NCBI GenBank assembly: GCA_007124345.1
Contig: SLFH01000120.1
Coordinates: 1-9,982, forward strand
Direction of reading: 5' to 3'
Length of the DNA: 9,982 nt
Origin: Phycisphaerales bacterium
GTDB taxonomy: Bacteria; Planctomycetota; Phycisphaerae; Phycisphaerales; UBA1924
A program made the translations under genes and the position numbers. How positions within the stretch are numbered: position 1 is the first letter of the stretch; the number at the start of each line of letters is the position of its first letter. A model generated the notes under the pieces. The model was not told the origin of the DNA. It saw only the letters and a program-made list of their open reading frames with translations, and made no database searches. Positions 1 through 6,934 of this stretch are shown in pieces.

Positions 1-1
1 C

Positions 2-1108
2 GGCAACGGGGTCGATCCGCTGGACATCATCCACTCCCACGGCGCCGACGCCATGCGCTTCACGCTCTGCCAGATGACCACGCAGACGCAGGATGTCCGC
101 ATGCCCGTCGTCAAGGACGAACAGACCCGCAAGAACACCAGCCCCAAGTGCGACAACGGGCGCAACTTCTGCAACAAGCTCGGGAACGCCTCGCGATTTA
201 CGATGTCGATGCTCGGGGGCGACACGCCCGCGGGCGGCCCGGTCGATCCCGCGTCGCTCTCGCTGGCGGACCGCTGGATGCTCGGCCGCCTCGCCAGCGC
301 GATCGAGACCGTCGACCGTTGCCTGCAGAGCTACGAGTTCAGCCAGTACGCCCAGACGGTGTACGACCTGGTCTGGCGCGACTTCTGCGACTGGTACCTC
401 GAAGCGATCAAGCCGACCATCGGCGCTGACGACGCCCAGCGTGCGGTGCTGCAGAGCGTCTTCGACGCGATCCTGCGTCTGCTGCACCCGATCGCGCCGT
501 TCATCACCGAGGCGATCTTCGAGCGGGTCAGCACGCTGCCCTCGCGCGAGGTCGCGGGCCTGACGCTCGGCGAGCCGGAGGTCGGTGGGCTGCTCTGCCG
601 CGCCGGGTGGCCGGTTGTCGATGGCTCGCTGCTGGACCAGCAAGCCGCGGCGAACTTCGAGTTGATGCGAGGCATCGTTTCCGGCGTCCGCGAGGTCCGC
701 GCCCAGCACAAGGTCGCGCCCAAACGGGCGGTGACGCTTCACCTGCCCAAGGAACTGCTCGACACGCTGGAGCGCACCGGGGCGGCGGCGGTGGTCTGCA
801 CGCTCGCGAATGTGGGCGCCGTCACCGACAGCGAGCCCACGGGGCCTTCGGTCGAGTGCCTCATCGAGGGTCGGACGGCCCGCCTGAGCGATCTGGCCGA
901 CGAGGTCGACGCCGACGCGGAACGCGAACGCCTACAGAAGCAGATCGCCGACCTGCGCAAGTCGATCGACGCGCTGGAGGGCCGCCTGGCCAACCCGGGC
1001 TACGCCAACAAGGCGCCCGCCCACCTCGTGCAGCAGACGCGCGACCAGCTCGACGAGGCCAGGGCGGATCTGCACGCCGCCCAGAGCGCCCTGGAACGAC
1101 TCGGATGA
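2..1108 (+). CDS. valS: Valine--tRNA ligase, C-terminal part (5' end outside window)
   Basis: This is the 3' part of valyl-tRNA synthetase, which charges tRNA-Val in the cytoplasm. The frame is open from the first complete codon at position 2, so the gene starts upstream; the ATG at 53 is internal. The first visible residues, GNGVDPLDIIHSHGADAMRF, are the stretch that follows the KMSKS loop in class Ia synthetases; KMSKS itself lies just outside. GRNFCNKLGNASRF and LADRWMLGRL open the anticodon-binding helical domain, with DFCDWYLEAIKP and HPIAPFITEAIFE further on. The last 74 or so of the 368 visible residues form the ValRS C-terminal coiled-coil arm, including the family-typical NPGYANKAPAHLV. 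The C-terminus looks complete. The stop codon overlaps the start of the next gene (ATGA), which suggests cotranscription and translational coupling. The identification is firm; the catalytic domain cannot be judged. Confidence 0.97.
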   Translation, partial: GNGVDPLDIIHSHGADAMRFTLCQMTTQTQDVRMPVVKDEQTRKNTSPKCDNGRNFCNKLGNASRFTMSMLGGDTPAGGPVDPASLSLADRWMLGRLASAIETVDRCLQSYEFSQYAQTVYDLVWRDFCDWYLEAIKPTIGADDAQRAVLQSVFDAILRLLHPIAPFITEAIFERVSTLPSREVAGLTLGEPEVGGLLCRAGWPVVDGSLLDQQAAANFELMRGIVSGVREVRAQHKVAPKRAVTLHLPKELLDTLERTGAAAVVCTLANVGAVTDSEPTGPSVECLIEGRTARLSDLADEVDADAERERLQKQIADLRKSIDALEGRLANPGYANKAPAHLVQQTRDQLDEARADLHAAQSALERLG

Positions 1109-2196
1109 GCCGCGACCGACCCCCGCTCCGTGCCCGAATCGGCGTCGCGCTGCGCGTCGCCCCCGCGGCCTTGTGCGCCCTTGCGCTGCTCTCCTGCGCG
1201 AACGACAACGAGCCGGGGCGGCTGTCGGCCAACGCCTCGCCCCCGGAAACCGCGCCTTTCGCCTTCGACCCGGTCGAGTCCGAAGAGGCGTGGACGCACT
1301 CGGGCATCCGGGGCAGGATGATCACGACCGCTGGCTACCGCATCTACACCACCGAGAGCAGCACGCTGCTGCTGCGGCGGATCCCCGTGTTTCTCGAGCT
1401 CGCGATGGAGCGGTACACCGAGATCAGCGGTCTCGACCGCCCCGAGCGCCGCCTGGAGACCTACGTGCTAGCCAGCCGCCCGCAGTGGGCGGCGTTGACG
1501 CGACAGTTCACCGGCGATCGCGCGTCGACTTACCTGCAGATCCGCGCCGGCGGCTTCGCCGAGGGCGGGCGGGCGCTGCTGTTCGACATCGGCTCGCGCG
1601 GGACCTTCGCCGTCGCGGCCCACGAGGGGTGGCACCAGTTCACCCAGTCGGTGCTGCGCAACCCGCTGCCGATCTGGCTTGAAGAGGGGCTGGGCGCGTA
1701 CATGGAGGGATACCGCTGGAACCCCAGCGCGCCCGAGCAGCCGATCTTCCTGCCCTGGAGCAATGTCGAACGCTTCGACCGCCTGCGCGATCTGGTCAGC
1801 GCCGGGCGCTTCGTGCCGCTGCCGGACCTCCTGGTGCGCCGGCCGCAAGACCTGCTGACCGCCTACTCCAACGAGGACGCGCTGGACTACTACGCGCAGG
1901 TCTGGGCGCTCGCGCACATGTTTTTCGAGGGTGAAAGCGGGCGCTACGCGCCGGGGCTGCGCCGGCTGATCTCCGACGCCGCTTCGGGCGACCTGTACCG
2001 CGAGATCACCGAGAAGTCCGGGCGTCGGGCGGCGCAGATCTACGCCTCACGCCGCACCGGCTCGACGGTCTTTGAGCTGTACTTCGACAGCGACCTCGAC
2101 GACGCGTCGCGTCTCTACGAGGCGTTCGTCGCCGAGATCGTCTCGACGGGCGGGCGCGACCGCATAGTCGCGGGCCAATCGCCGATCGGACGCTGA
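1105..2196 (+). CDS. Lipoprotein with HExxH zinc metallopeptidase site (DUF1570 / peptidase MA-like)
   Basis: A 363-residue protein, probably lipid-anchored and exported. The N-terminus has arginines, a hydrophobic stretch (about residues 13-30) and a lipobox ending LLSC, placing the lipidated cysteine at 31. Residues 173-177 are HEGWH, a perfect HExxH zinc site, and 16-17 residues later comes PIWLEEGLGAYMEG. That WLxEG segment supplies the third zinc ligand (E193 or E194) in gluzincin-type proteins such as DUF1570 and peptidase MA-like families. No other domain is recognisable; the C-terminal half is helical. The start is the ATG at 1105, inside the valS stop (ATGA). The frame is open further upstream, but there it is antisense-free shadow of valS with no signal sequence. 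No strong Shine-Dalgarno is seen, consistent with translation coupled to valS. The substrate is unknown. Protease fold is likely from the motif spacing; family name is moderately sure. Confidence 0.85.
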   Translation: MSRDRPPLRARIGVALRVAPAALCALALLSCANDNEPGRLSANASPPETAPFAFDPVESEEAWTHSGIRGRMITTAGYRIYTTESSTLLLRRIPVFLELAMERYTEISGLDRPERRLETYVLASRPQWAALTRQFTGDRASTYLQIRAGGFAEGGRALLFDIGSRGTFAVAAHEGWHQFTQSVLRNPLPIWLEEGLGAYMEGYRWNPSAPEQPIFLPWSNVERFDRLRDLVSAGRFVPLPDLLVRRPQDLLTAYSNEDALDYYAQVWALAHMFFEGESGRYAPGLRRLISDAASGDLYREITEKSGRRAAQIYASRRTGSTVFELYFDSDLDDASRLYEAFVAEIVSTGGRDRIVAGQSPIGR

Positions 2197-2227
2197 AGCG
2201 AGCCATAGCTCGGCCCTCCGGCGCACG

Positions 2228-2256
2228 AAAAAGCCCCGGCCGGAGCCGGGGCTTTC
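2228..2256. terminator. Bidirectional hairpin terminator between convergent genes
   Basis: An 11-bp perfect stem (2230-2240 paired with 2245-2255, core GCCCCGGC/GCCGGGGC) closes on a 4-nt loop, CGGA. On the minus strand the stem runs into TTTTT, so it best serves the secreted-protein gene that ends at 2280. On the plus strand it ends in TTTC, so it can also stop readthrough from the valS/lipoprotein pair ending at 2196. Confidence 0.8.
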
Positions 2257-2279
2257 GAGGTCTTGAAGTAGATTCACCT

Positions 2280-3155
2280 TCAGCGACGACGACGCACGGC
2301 GCAGAGGCCGGCGAGGCCGAAGAGGGCCGCGCCCGCCGGGGCGGGAACGATCGTGAAGTACTGCAGGCCGGCGACCTGGTTCAGGTCGCGGACATCGGTG
2401 CCGAGGTTGCCCAGCCCGCCGACGCCGGCGAGGAACTGGTTGGAGAAGAACCCGGCGTCGCCGCTGGTGATGAAGGCGGTGACCTTCACCTCGCCCGAGG
2501 GCGAGCCGAAAAAGGCGGCCATGTCGATCTCAAACTCCCAGCCCTTGTCGGCGGTCAGCGCGTCGGCGGCGGAGCTGCCGTCAACACCCAGGACATTCGA
2601 GTTGTCCCAGCCGAAGGAGACGCCGGCGCCGCCGACCGCGTTTGCGATCGGCAGGTCGCTCGGGCCGCCTGCGGTCCAAACACTCTGGGCGGTCTTGTCG
2701 AGGAGGTTGAAGGCGTTGATACCGAGAAAGCCGCCGCCGACCTCGATGCGCAGGCCGTGGTTGGGCGCAAAGCCGGCGTCGAAGGTGAGGCCGGCCATGT
2801 TGTTGATCTCGTTGAACCCGCCGTCGTTGTTGTCGTTGGCCAGGACATTCTGCCCGCCGGCCATCGAGTCGAAGAAGATCCAGAACTTGTTGAAGTTGCC
2901 CTCGAGGTTGCCGGTCATCGAGAGGCGGAGGGTGCCGCCGTCGATCACGCCCCAAGCGGCGTTCAGCTCGCTCCCACCGGCGGAGTCCTGGCCGCCGCCG
3001 GTCGCGTTGCCGAAGCCCGTCGGGGTGTCCTGAACGGTCAGCAGGGGCATCCCCCTCGCCGCGGCGTCGGCCGCGATGTTCTGACCGTCGAGCAACTGTC
3101 CTGAAGCGACCCCGGCAAGGACCGCTACGACGCACACGCCCATGCACTTGTGCAT
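2280..3155 (-). CDS. Secreted protein with PEP-CTERM-type (VPAPA) sorting tail
   Basis: A 291-residue protein of unknown function, exported and probably anchored or processed at the cell surface. Residues 1-19 look like a Sec signal peptide ending ASG|Q. The C-terminus (about 270-291) has the three parts of a PEP-CTERM-type sorting signal: a VPAPA motif, a short hydrophobic segment (GAALFGLAGLCAV) and a final run of four arginines. Exosortase systems recognise such tails, and the Pro-Ala form is common in Phycisphaerae. The middle is rich in Gly, Asn and Asp with alternating hydrophobic residues, as in extracellular beta-sandwich proteins; examples are FWIFFDSMAGGQNVLANDNN (91-110) and LTFDAGFAPNHG (123-134). 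No catalytic motif is seen. The start is ATG 3155 with GAGGGAG about 7-9 nt upstream; a second ATG four codons in (3143) is possible but would shorten the signal peptide. The gene stands alone with its own leader and a terminator behind it. Confidence 0.85.
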   Translation of the reverse strand: MHKCMGVCVVAVLAGVASGQLLDGQNIAADAAARGMPLLTVQDTPTGFGNATGGGQDSAGGSELNAAWGVIDGGTLRLSMTGNLEGNFNKFWIFFDSMAGGQNVLANDNNDGGFNEINNMAGLTFDAGFAPNHGLRIEVGGGFLGINAFNLLDKTAQSVWTAGGPSDLPIANAVGGAGVSFGWDNSNVLGVDGSSAADALTADKGWEFEIDMAAFFGSPSGEVKVTAFITSGDAGFFSNQFLAGVGGLGNLGTDVRDLNQVAGLQYFTIVPAPAGAALFGLAGLCAVRRRR

Positions 3156-3368
3156 GTCTTGTCTCCCTCACATGTCCGCTGCGATTGGTGTCTCTCTCCG
3201 CGCCGGATGGGCTCGCAGAACCCGCCCGTTCGCACGCCGCGACAGTGCGGCGACACACAATGCTACCACAACCGGGTGGTGAGCAACAGCGGAATCTGAT
3301 CACAAACAGATAACAACTAAACGGCTCGGATTATCCGCGAGAGGCGGGACTCGCTCACCGGTCGTTCT
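3156..3368 (-). promoter_or_regulatory. Intergenic leader of the secreted-protein gene with candidate promoter and 5' hairpin
   Basis: A 213-bp gap between the ftsI stop and the start of the secreted-protein gene, more AT-rich around 3290-3320 than its surroundings. On the minus strand TAGCAT (3260-3265) is a possible -10 box, with TTGCTC as a -35 box only 15 bp upstream, which is short. Directly downstream of the -10 lies a perfect hairpin, CGCCGC (3235-3240) with GCGGCG (3247-3252) and a 6-nt loop, which would sit at the very 5' end of the mRNA, giving a leader of about 97 nt. A weak 5-bp hairpin at 3337-3354 could help end the ftsI transcript but has no good T-run. Promoter call is tentative. 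Confidence 0.35.
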
Positions 3369-5354
3369 TTAGTTTCGGGAGAGCTCGGGGGTGTTGTCCG
3401 GTGGGACGCCCATGTACCCCAGCGACCGCTCCAAGACCCGCCTGGCGACGGGGCCGGCGACCCAGGAGCCATAGTGGCGTCGCTGGCGGACGCGGTCGGG
3501 GCCCGGGTCGTCGATGACGACCAGGACCGCGAGCCGGGGCTCTTCCAGCGGGGCGCCGGCGATGAAGCTGGAGTTGAACTGTCCCTCGAAGTACGCCCTC
3601 GCCCATCGCGGACGCCGGTAGCCCTCGGGCGTCGGGGGGAGGGGGATGTTCGCGGTGCCGGACTTGCCGAACATGCGGTACTTCCAGCCGCCATCGGGAC
3701 GCCCGGGGATCGGGACGCCCCGCTCCATGTTCTGGACGGTGCGCTCCATCGTCCGCCGCGCGAGGGTGGCGACATCGGCGTCGAGCACGCGCTCGATCAC
3801 CATCGGATCGGGGGCGCCGGGGCTGGTGCTCTCAGTCAGGCGGACGACCGGAAGGGTGCCGGCCAGATCGCCCGGGCGGGCGAAAGCGCAGAAGGCGCGG
3901 ACCATCTGGATCGGCGTTACCGCGACCTCGTACCCGAAGGCGACGGAGGTATGGGTGTACTTGTTCCACCTCGACAGCGGGGTCATGATGCCCGGCGATT
4001 CGCCCGGCAGCCCGATGCCAGTGCGCTGGCCGAAGCCGAAGCGGCGCATGAGCCCGTGGAGCTGGCGGTCGCTCATCCGCTCAGACGCTTTGACCATCCC
4101 GATGTTCGAGGAGTGCACGAGGACATCCGCCCAAGACATCTGGTCGCGCCGGGTGACATCCTCGATGCGCCTGCCGTAGGAGGTGCGCCAGCGCCCGCCG
4201 TGGGTCTGGAAGATCTCCTCGGGATCGGCCAGGCCGAGCTCGGTGACGCCCGCCCAGACAAACGGCTTGAAGGTCGAGCCCGGCTCGTAGACATCCTCGA
4301 CGCAGCGGTTGCGCGCCATCGCGGGGTGCGGGACGCTCGCCAGCGGCATCGCGATGTAGCGCTGGCGCGACTCGGGGGCCTCGGGCTCTTCTGATCGGGG
4401 CGTGCCCGCGGGGACCCATGGGTACTCGACCGCGTCTTCGACCTCGCGCACGATGTCGACCATCGCCAGAACGCCGCCGGTGACGGTGTCGACGAGCACC
4501 AGCCTGCCCCCCGCGGCGTTGGCGAGCTCGACGCCCTGCGACAGTTCCTCGTACGCGATGCGCTGCAGCTCGAGGTCGATCGAGAGTCTCACGGTGCGCC
4601 CGGACTCGCCGGGGCGCCAGCCCCGGGGGTGGACCCACATCGGACGGTTGTCTGCATCGCGAACGAAGCGGATCGCCCCGTCGCGCTGGCGGAGCTTGGG
4701 CTCCAGCGCGTGCTCTGCGCCGAGGCGGCCCTCGTGCTCGAAACCGACGAGGCCGACGATCGAGGCGATGAACTCGCCACCCGGATAGACGCGGTCCTGG
4801 CGGCGCTCCAGATGCACGCCCTTGAGGTTCAGCTCGCGGACCCTGGCTTCTTGCTCGGGCGTGAGCAGGCCGTGGAAGGCGATGTAGCGGATCGGCCGCG
4901 GCGCCCGTCCCTCTCTCGACGCGGCCTCGACGCGGTCGTCGTTGGCGAAGACGGCGCGCATCAGACGCTCGCCGATTTCGTGGGCGGGGCGATCGATCGC
5001 CTCGGCCAGCTCGATGATGGTCCTGTCGAACTCCTCGGGGGTGTTCTCGCGCATGGCCCATGGGTCGAGGAAGACGCGGAAGCCCGGCGTGCTCGTCGCC
5101 AGCACCCGCCCACGCCGGTCGTGGATCTCACCCCGCCACGCGGGCACCGGGAGGCTGGCCTGACGCTGCTGCACCGCCGAGGCGAGCTCGTCGCCCGGGG
5201 CGATCTGGAGCTGGCCGACGCGGAAGAGCAGGGCAAAGAGCACAAGCGCGATGCAGACCATCGCCGAGACGCCGAAGAACGCCGACCGCCCGAGGACCGA
5301 CGCGGGTCCGGCATCGGCAGAGCTTTCGCCGGACTGTCGCGGCGCCCCGCTCAC
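3369..5354 (-). CDS. ftsI: Penicillin-binding protein 2 / FtsI-type peptidoglycan transpeptidase
   Basis: A 661-residue class B penicillin-binding protein that cross-links peptidoglycan at the division septum. After a short cytoplasmic tail comes one membrane segment (about 24-45), then the PBP dimerisation domain beginning WRGEIHDRRGRVLA (73-86), and the transpeptidase domain from about 280. All three active-site motifs are present: SxxK as EPGSTFKP (nucleophile S360, K363), SxN as SSN (415-417) and KSG (564-566) in FGKSGTA. There are no PASTA repeats. About 40 polar, Glu/Pro-rich residues (302-345) precede the SxxK motif. Length is normal for FtsI/PBP2 proteins. The start is GTG 5354, which overlaps the stop of the FtsL-like gene (GTGA), with GAGG about 10 nt upstream. 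Its place after rsmH and an FtsL-like gene argues for FtsI rather than the elongation-type PBP2. It is the last gene of the cluster; murE does not follow. Confidence 0.93.
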   Translation of the reverse strand: MSGAPRQSGESSADAGPASVLGRSAFFGVSAMVCIALVLFALLFRVGQLQIAPGDELASAVQQRQASLPVPAWRGEIHDRRGRVLATSTPGFRVFLDPWAMRENTPEEFDRTIIELAEAIDRPAHEIGERLMRAVFANDDRVEAASREGRAPRPIRYIAFHGLLTPEQEARVRELNLKGVHLERRQDRVYPGGEFIASIVGLVGFEHEGRLGAEHALEPKLRQRDGAIRFVRDADNRPMWVHPRGWRPGESGRTVRLSIDLELQRIAYEELSQGVELANAAGGRLVLVDTVTGGVLAMVDIVREVEDAVEYPWVPAGTPRSEEPEAPESRQRYIAMPLASVPHPAMARNRCVEDVYEPGSTFKPFVWAGVTELGLADPEEIFQTHGGRWRTSYGRRIEDVTRRDQMSWADVLVHSSNIGMVKASERMSDRQLHGLMRRFGFGQRTGIGLPGESPGIMTPLSRWNKYTHTSVAFGYEVAVTPIQMVRAFCAFARPGDLAGTLPVVRLTESTSPGAPDPMVIERVLDADVATLARRTMERTVQNMERGVPIPGRPDGGWKYRMFGKSGTANIPLPPTPEGYRRPRWARAYFEGQFNSSFIAGAPLEEPRLAVLVVIDDPGPDRVRQRRHYGSWVAGPVARRVLERSLGYMGVPPDNTPELSRN

Positions 5355-5638
5355 AGCGCCGGGTCCTCGGTGGTGTCACGCGCGGGCTTGGGGGGCGTCT
5401 CGGACCTGACGATCGGGCGGACCGGGCCGAGGGTTTCAACCTTCGAGGCGACGAGCTCGGGGCGGGTCTTCTCGGCGATCCTCGCCCGAAGGCGGGTGAG
5501 CTCGTCGTCGAGTTCCTGCACCTGCAGGCGCGTGGCGGTCATCTCGTGGGCGATCTGGATGTGCTGCTGGCGCACCGCGAGCACCCCCGCCCCGATGAGC
5601 GCCATCCCGAAGATCAGCATGAGCAACTTGGCCAGCAC
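5351..5638 (-). CDS. ftsL: FtsL-like single-pass membrane protein with coiled coil
   Basis: A 95-residue bitopic protein. Residues 2-22 (LAKLLMLIFGMALIGAGVLAV) form a membrane helix, followed by a coiled-coil-prone stretch at about 23-58 (RQQHIQIAHEM, LQVQELDDELTRLRARI), and a Pro/Thr/Asp-rich tail. This architecture, the size and the position directly upstream of ftsI match FtsL, the divisome protein that partners FtsB/FtsQ and activates the septal synthase FtsWI. FtsL proteins share little sequence, so the assignment rests on layout and shape. The start chosen is GTG 5638, with GGGAGG 11 nt upstream; ATG 5620 is in frame but would cut the membrane helix and leaves the ribosome site too far away. 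The stop overlaps the ftsI start (GTGA), and the gap to the LysM gene upstream is 28 nt, so these are one transcription unit. Confidence 0.65.
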   Translation of the reverse strand: MLAKLLMLIFGMALIGAGVLAVRQQHIQIAHEMTATRLQVQELDDELTRLRARIAEKTRPELVASKVETLGPVRPIVRSETPPKPARDTTEDPAL

Positions 5639-5666
5639 GCGCCGATACGCCTCCCGTCGTCGGAAA

Positions 5667-6833
5667 TCAGTTGCCGGGCAGGCGGATGGTCATGCCCACG
5701 CGGATCATGTCCGCGTCGTCGAGCACGCCGCGGTTGAGGTCCAGGATCTCCTGCATCCGCGAGACCGTGCCGAGCTCCCGCGAAGCGATGCGGCTGAGCG
5801 TATCGCCCTCGCGGACGGTGTAGCTCCGCGTGCCGCTGGTCGCCCGAGGAGGCGACTGTGTCTGCGTGGTCTGGCCCGAAGCCGAAGCGGTGGCCCGACC
5901 GGGCAGACGGATCTGCATGCCGACCGTCACGCCCCCGTCGCCGGGAATCACATCGGTGTTTGCGTTGAGAATCTCGCGCCATCGTCCGCCGTCGCCGAGC
6001 TCGCGTTGGGCGATCCGCCAGAGAGTGTCGCCCTCGACGACGGTGTACCGGCGTCCCCAGCTCTCCTGCCCGGCCTCGGCCCGACGCAGGGTCTGGGCTT
6101 GGGTCTGGGTCGGCTGGGTGCGGGACTCGGGCTCCGTCCTCGCGGCTGTTTCCGTCGCCGGGGCGGCCCTCGGGATGACCAGTCGCATCCCCACACGGAT
6201 CGCCCCGTCGGCGTTGACCTGCGAGGCGTTCGCCCGCTGGATGTCCCGCCAGCGGGCGGCGCTGCCGAGGTGGCGTTGGGCGATCTCGCCGAGTGTCTCG
6301 CCGGCGGTCACGATGTGCAGGATCGGGGGCCCGTCCTCGACCGGGGGGCTGGCCCGCCGCTCAGTGGTCTCCCGAGCGCCGAGATTCGCCGGCAACTCTC
6401 GGGGCGTCGAACGCTCCGGCTCGCGCTGGACGATGCGGGGCTGCTCGGCCTCCGGCGCAGGGCGGGTTACGCCTCGCTCGGGCTCGCGCCGTTGGGTCGC
6501 TTCCTCGTTGGAGGGTTGCGATCGCGTGACGCCGACCAGCGGCGCCGGTCCGGCGTCGAGCGTTGTCGATGGCGATCCGCCCCGGTTGAGCGGGGGAGGC
6601 TCGGCCATCGCGCGCCGGCCCGACTCGAGCGGGGGCATCACGATCGGGGGCGCCAATGCGGCGTCGCCTGCGGTCAGGTCCGCAAGCTCGTCCCGTCCGT
6701 CGTCTGAAAGGTGATCGCTCACCAGCACCCCGACCACGAGGATCGCGATGAAGCCGATGAGCAACGCGAGCTTGGTTTCCCGGTCCACGATGCGGCGTCC
6801 CTGCCTGCCGGTGGATGGCATTTGAAGGTTCAT
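5667..6833 (-). CDS. Membrane-anchored protein with three LysM domains
   Basis: A 388-residue protein likely to bind peptidoglycan from the inner membrane. Residues about 22-38 (LALLIGFIAILVVGVLV) are a single membrane helix. Residues 40-170 are a low-complexity Pro/Arg/Glu linker. Three LysM repeats follow at about 173-221, 263-311 and 338-386, each with the pattern V..GETL/GDTL..IA...LG......I...N and ending G(M)...LP; LysM binds N-acetylglucosamine chains. Gln/Thr/Ser-rich linkers (TQPTQTQAQT) separate them. No enzyme domain is seen. The start is ATG 6833 with AAGGGG 7 nt upstream; the frame stays open to a GTG at 6893 that has no ribosome site. It lies between rsmH (101-nt gap) and the FtsL-like gene, so it probably acts at the septum or spaces the divisome from the wall. 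That role is inferred from position. Confidence 0.88.
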   Translation of the reverse strand: MNLQMPSTGRQGRRIVDRETKLALLIGFIAILVVGVLVSDHLSDDGRDELADLTAGDAALAPPIVMPPLESGRRAMAEPPPLNRGGSPSTTLDAGPAPLVGVTRSQPSNEEATQRREPERGVTRPAPEAEQPRIVQREPERSTPRELPANLGARETTERRASPPVEDGPPILHIVTAGETLGEIAQRHLGSAARWRDIQRANASQVNADGAIRVGMRLVIPRAAPATETAARTEPESRTQPTQTQAQTLRRAEAGQESWGRRYTVVEGDTLWRIAQRELGDGGRWREILNANTDVIPGDGGVTVGMQIRLPGRATASASGQTTQTQSPPRATSGTRSYTVREGDTLSRIASRELGTVSRMQEILDLNRGVLDDADMIRVGMTIRLPGN

Positions 6834-6934
6834 GGCTTGGCCCCTTTGGTCCGGCCCTGGACTCCGGGGTACCCGCCTCTTGCTCTCAATCACGACTGTG
6901 TATGGATCGGACAGATGCCCGCTCCGGCCTGATT
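6834..6934 (-). other. Gap between rsmH and LysM gene
   Basis: A 101-bp gap inside the cluster. It holds the AAGGGG ribosome-binding site of the LysM gene (about 6841-6846 on the plus-strand numbering) and short CCGG-rich palindromic bits. No convincing promoter or terminator is seen, so readthrough from rsmH is the simplest reading, though a weak internal promoter cannot be excluded. Confidence 0.4.

Noticed and set aside
607..1104. N-terminal extension of the metallopeptidase frame into valS
   Set aside because: The extension overlaps conserved valS sequence and is low-complexity Arg/Gly/Ala. The ATG at 1105 gives a proper lipoprotein signal.
3337..3354. Terminator after ftsI
   Set aside because: The stem is only 5 bp with an 8-nt loop and lacks a clear T-run on the minus strand, too weak to list as a terminator.
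4629..6707. A 692-residue open frame on the plus strand
   Set aside because: It lies antisense to ftsI, the FtsL-like gene and the LysM gene, all with clear motifs. It has no family signature and an Arg/Ala/Gly-rich composition typical of the opposite frame in high-GC DNA.
6834..6893. Upstream GTG start for the LysM protein
   Set aside because: It has no ribosome-binding site, whereas ATG 6833 has AAGGGG at 7 nt and leaves a normal membrane-anchor N-terminus.
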